Shown one piece after another: positions 5,690-7,858 of a DNA stretch of 7,858 nucleotides. Position numbers and translations under genes: made by a program. Where the stretch lies: positions 1 to 7,858 of the forward strand of contig JAEWGR010000147.1 of the NCBI GenBank assembly GCA_023388195.1. Reading direction: 5' to 3'. The DNA comes from Bacillota bacterium (lineage in GTDB: Bacteria; Bacillota; Negativicutes; Sporomusales; Sporomusaceae). The notes under the pieces are model-generated. The model did no database searches. It was not told where the DNA came from and saw nothing but the letters and a program-made list of their open reading frames with translations. Every line of letters starts with the position of its first letter. The first letter of the stretch is position 1.

Positions 5690-6307
5690 TCACCCGCAAC
5701 TTTTTTTCTTGATTGTCAACGTAACCCCATCTGCAGACCGCTCGGCTTTACAATCAAACTTTCCACAGGCCCAGTCGGCCTCCAACCATGGCGGAATGTG
5801 GCTGCAGAGAATTTCGACAAGATAGAAGTTACCACTTAGCAAAGGTTGCAATACTTGCTTTGAAGTCATCCCGGTACCGCTTTGCTGCAATTCCTTAAGT
5901 GATACCTGATAGCAACCTGGCCCAGTCTCAACAACGGCCGGGGTAACGGCCTTAAGTGGGGCTGGCTGTCGGGCGGCCAGTTCTTCCTGGATTAGTACAT
6001 ATTCCAGAAATTCTATCGGACGACCATTAAATTCCCAAATACTAAATCCTGCCTGTTCAAGTTCTTTGTATAAAAGACCGGAGACAGCACGGGCAACAAA
6101 TACACGGCATTGTCCGATAAATTCGATCATTGCTGCTAGTTGTTGCCGCACTCCCGCCATCCCACTTGTGGGATCAATCTGAAATAAGGCCTCGCTAACC
6201 GGTTGCCATTTTCCCTGCTGCCGCCGGTAAACAATGACTTTACCTGACTCTCCCAGGGCAGCAGTACTGCCGGCGTTACCTACAAACACTGCTATTTCCC
6301 GCGCCAT
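5690..6307 (-). CDS. anfO: AnfO-family nitrogenase accessory protein
   Basis: This 205-residue protein resembles AnfO, first named from Fe-only nitrogenase operons. The N-terminal part has the family pattern R-E-I-A-V-F-V-G-N near the start, then K-V-I-V-Y-R-R-Q-Q-G-K-W, I-E-F-I-G-Q-C-R-V-F-V and S-I-W-E-F-N-G-R-P-I-E-F-L. After a linker, the C-terminal part has a G-N-F-Y-L-V-E-I-L-C-S-H-I-P-P-W-L-E motif and then several cysteines, the last two residues before the stop being Cys-Gly. The biochemical role of AnfO is not settled; a part in cofactor handling is plausible. Here it sits between nifB and the nifV pair, with no Fe-only nitrogenase structural gene visible. The ATG at 6307 was chosen over the in-frame GTG at 6316, because that GTG lies inside the Shine-Dalgarno sequence. 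The stop is 5 nt before the chosen NifV-omega start. Confidence 0.82.
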   Translation of the reverse strand: MAREIAVFVGNAGSTAALGESGKVIVYRRQQGKWQPVSEALFQIDPTSGMAGVRQQLAAMIEFIGQCRVFVARAVSGLLYKELEQAGFSIWEFNGRPIEFLEYVLIQEELAARQPAPLKAVTPAVVETGPGCYQVSLKELQQSGTGMTSKQVLQPLLSGNFYLVEILCSHIPPWLEADWACGKFDCKAERSADGVTLTIKKKSCG

Positions 6308-6311
6308 TTTT

Positions 6312-6322
6312 ATCACCTCCTT
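6312..6322 (-). promoter_or_regulatory. Shine-Dalgarno site that fixes the AnfO start
   Basis: The minus strand reads AAGGAGGTGAT, followed by AAAA and the ATG at 6307. An upstream in-frame GTG (6314-6316) is part of this site, so a gene caller that picks the longest frame would add three spurious residues. The site lies in the 19-nt gap after the nifB stop. Confidence 0.88.
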
Positions 6323-6326
6323 ACCC

Positions 6327-7568
6327 TTAAACGGCTGCAGCTTTCAAATCAAGCTGCTCTGTTGCATAGCCAAGCCCGCTCTCTATGGTATAGCAGTATT
6401 CAACTGACATGATACCCCGCTTTAAGAGGCGTTTCTGGGCCTGATAGCCAATACGCATTGTCAAGACTGCATCACAATCAGACAAAGCCATTAATATGGC
6501 GTCTTTTCGTTTATCCTCATTATCGCAAACAACATTGCCTGCGCAATATTTTTCCAGCTGCCGTGTCTCTACCAGTTCATAGCGGCTGCCATTAACCTGA
6601 TAAATCAGAAACTCTTCTGCCTGACCAAAATGTAAATCAACCAGCTTGCCGAATTTGCTGGTAACGGCAATCTTATAATGAGGTACAAATGGTACTGGCT
6701 TGGCTTCAACCGGCTCCACCTGGCTGGCGCAGCTCCTAAACTCACCGGCTCTGTCTTGTCCTAATAAACCAATAGCATCAGCCCTGCATTGCCGGCAGTG
6801 AGTCATTTGTCTCAGTTCATTGGCACAAGCTGCGCGAACGGCTGTAACATCACGCATATTTGTTTGCGGCAGACCGGAAAAAACACTGCCCGGCGCAGGA
6901 ATAAACGGCATAATATTGGTCATACAGGCACCTAGCTGCTTAACTTTTTTGACAACGTCGGGAACGTGCCAATCATTGACCAGCTTAATCATGACAATGT
7001 TTACCTTGACGGTAACCCCATGACCTGCCAAATACATTATCCCCTCCTGTTGATTATTCAGGAGAATTTCAGACCCCTCGACGCCAACATAACGCTTGCC
7101 CTGATAATTAACAGTTCCATAAACCTGGGCACCAACAACAGGATCCGTACAGTTAGCTGTTACGGTTACGTGCTGCACACCTAGTTTAATTAACTCCGGT
7201 GCATATTCTGGCAATAGCAGACCATTCGTTGATAAACAGACCATGATGTCCGGATCCACTTGTTTAATAAGCTCAATTGTCTCCCGCGTTTCCTCCCAGT
7301 TAGCCAAGGCATCCCCTGGGCCGGCGATACCAACAACACTTAGATTAGGAATTGCCGCTTTGACTTGTTCAAATTTTTCTTTAGCCTCCAGAGGTGACAG
7401 GATCTCACTGGTTACCCCCGGCCGGCTTTCGTTTACACAGTCAAACTTACGGCTGCAATAATTACAGCTGATATTACACCGGGGAGCCACCGGTAGATGC
7501 ATGCGGGCGTATTGATGCTGAGCTTGCGCTGAAAAGCAGGGATGTTTATCGGTAAGCACGCTCGTCAT
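6327..7568 (-). CDS. nifB: Nitrogenase cofactor biosynthesis protein NifB (radical SAM plus NifX-like domain)
   Basis: This 413-residue protein has the two-domain NifB layout. Residues about 9-290 are the radical SAM core that fuses two [4Fe-4S] clusters and inserts carbide to make NifB-co, the [8Fe-9S-C] precursor of all nitrogenase active-site cofactors. Visible marks are H-P-C-F-S at 9-13, M-H-L-P-V-A-P-R before C31-x3-C35-x2-C38 (the SAM cluster motif), G-I-A-G-P-G-D at 80-86, S-T-N-G at 113-116 and a later H-C258-R-Q-C261-R-A-D-A-I-G-L-L-G motif for the accessory clusters. Residues about 298-405 are a NifX/NafY-like cofactor-binding domain (Y-K-I-A-V-T-S, then H-F-G-Q-A-E-E-F). Its ATG overlaps the nifN stop as ATGA, implying translational coupling, with AAGGGGGTG upstream. 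In C. pasteurianum the two genes are fused as nifN-B. Confidence 0.96.
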   Translation of the reverse strand: MTSVLTDKHPCFSAQAQHQYARMHLPVAPRCNISCNYCSRKFDCVNESRPGVTSEILSPLEAKEKFEQVKAAIPNLSVVGIAGPGDALANWEETRETIELIKQVDPDIMVCLSTNGLLLPEYAPELIKLGVQHVTVTANCTDPVVGAQVYGTVNYQGKRYVGVEGSEILLNNQQEGIMYLAGHGVTVKVNIVMIKLVNDWHVPDVVKKVKQLGACMTNIMPFIPAPGSVFSGLPQTNMRDVTAVRAACANELRQMTHCRQCRADAIGLLGQDRAGEFRSCASQVEPVEAKPVPFVPHYKIAVTSKFGKLVDLHFGQAEEFLIYQVNGSRYELVETRQLEKYCAGNVVCDNEDKRKDAILMALSDCDAVLTMRIGYQAQKRLLKRGIMSVEYCYTIESGLGYATEQLDLKAAAV

Positions 7569-7858
7569 AGAGCGGCCACCCCCTTTCTTTTTCGTTCAGT
7601 TTTTGGCAGTTGAAAATATTTATCAAACATAGTCTTACGGTAATCCCGATATTTATCTTCCAGCAGGGTATTAGTAATACGGTCTAAGAGTAATGCAGTT
7701 CCCGTATAGCCTACAGATAAAAGGCGTTGTCCTCCCACCCGGTCATGTATAGGAAATCCCAGTCTGACTAAAGGAATGCCATCCCGTTCGGTGAGAAAAC
7801 GCCCGTCCGAATGCCCGATCGCGATATTGGCGGCACCAGTTCCGGCCCGATCCTGCAC
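7565..7858 (-). CDS. nifN: Nitrogenase cofactor scaffold protein NifN, C-terminal part (cut by window edge)
   Basis: The last 97 residues of a NifN/NifK-family protein are present; the gene continues past the right edge. The segment G-I-P-L-V-R-L-G-F-P-I-H-D-R-V-G-G-Q-R followed by V-G-Y-T-G-T-A-L-L-L-D-R-I-T-N matches the conserved C-terminal region of nitrogenase beta-type subunits. The variant residues and the position directly upstream of nifB point to NifN, the partner of NifE in the scaffold on which NifB-co is matured to FeMo-co, and not to NifK. The tail is Lys/Arg-rich. The GTG at 7858 is only the first visible codon in frame and not a start. NifK/VnfN-type identity cannot be fully excluded from 97 residues. 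Confidence 0.85.
   Translation of the reverse strand: MQDRAGTGAANIAIGHSDGRFLTERDGIPLVRLGFPIHDRVGGQRLLSVGYTGTALLLDRITNTLLEDKYRDYRKTMFDKYFQLPKTERKRKGVAAL

Noticed and set aside
5685..5699. TTG start for NifV-omega at 5699
   Set aside because: The extra residues span the stop of anfO, and the GGTGAT site is placed correctly for the ATG at 5684 and not for the TTG.
1..7858. CRISPR array, insertion sequence, phage or tRNA gene
   Set aside because: No regularly spaced repeats, transposase-like frames, terminal inverted repeats or cloverleaf sequences were seen on either strand.

Overview
The window looks like a chromosomal segment of an anaerobic, nitrogen-fixing Firmicute. Three things suggest this: a split homocitrate synthase (NifV omega/alpha) of the kind known from Clostridium pasteurianum, an envelope L,D-transpeptidase carrying 'stalk' (copper-amine-oxidase N-terminal-like) repeats typical of spore-forming Firmicutes, and a Firmicutes-style rRNA leader at the left edge. 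A Negativicutes (Sporomusa/Pelosinus-like) host would fit, but that is a guess from general resemblance and not something the sequence proves.

Right part (about 3740-7858, all on the minus strand, transcribed right to left): the end of a nif operon. In order of transcription it holds the C-terminus of NifN (cut by the window edge), NifB, an AnfO-family protein, NifV-omega and NifV-alpha. Spacing is tight throughout (ATGA overlap, 19 nt, 5 nt, 13 nt), and a rho-independent terminator follows NifV-alpha. NifB makes the NifB-co iron-sulfur precursor, NifE/NifN scaffold its maturation, the NifV pair supplies homocitrate, and the AnfO-like protein is a presumed cofactor-handling accessory. The operon promoter lies beyond the right edge.

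Middle (about 3190-3740, plus strand): two small genes with very strong ribosome binding sites run convergently into the nif operon. One encodes a 54-residue acidic protein with four spaced cysteines, the other a 56-residue basic protein. I cannot assign either to a known family. Divergent from them, on the minus strand, is a two-gene unit with its own extended -10 promoter and a clear terminator: an unrecognised 174-residue protein followed by a LUD-domain (LutC/YkgG-like) protein with a C-terminal cysteine motif.

Left part (1-1997): a 330-bp intergenic stretch with a compact cluster of hairpins, then a secreted L,D-transpeptidase gene on the minus strand. Immediately after it come two consensus-like tandem promoters and a leader with a boxA-like element, all reading leftward out of the window. 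This is the layout expected for the promoter and leader region of an rRNA operon whose 16S gene would begin just left of base 1.
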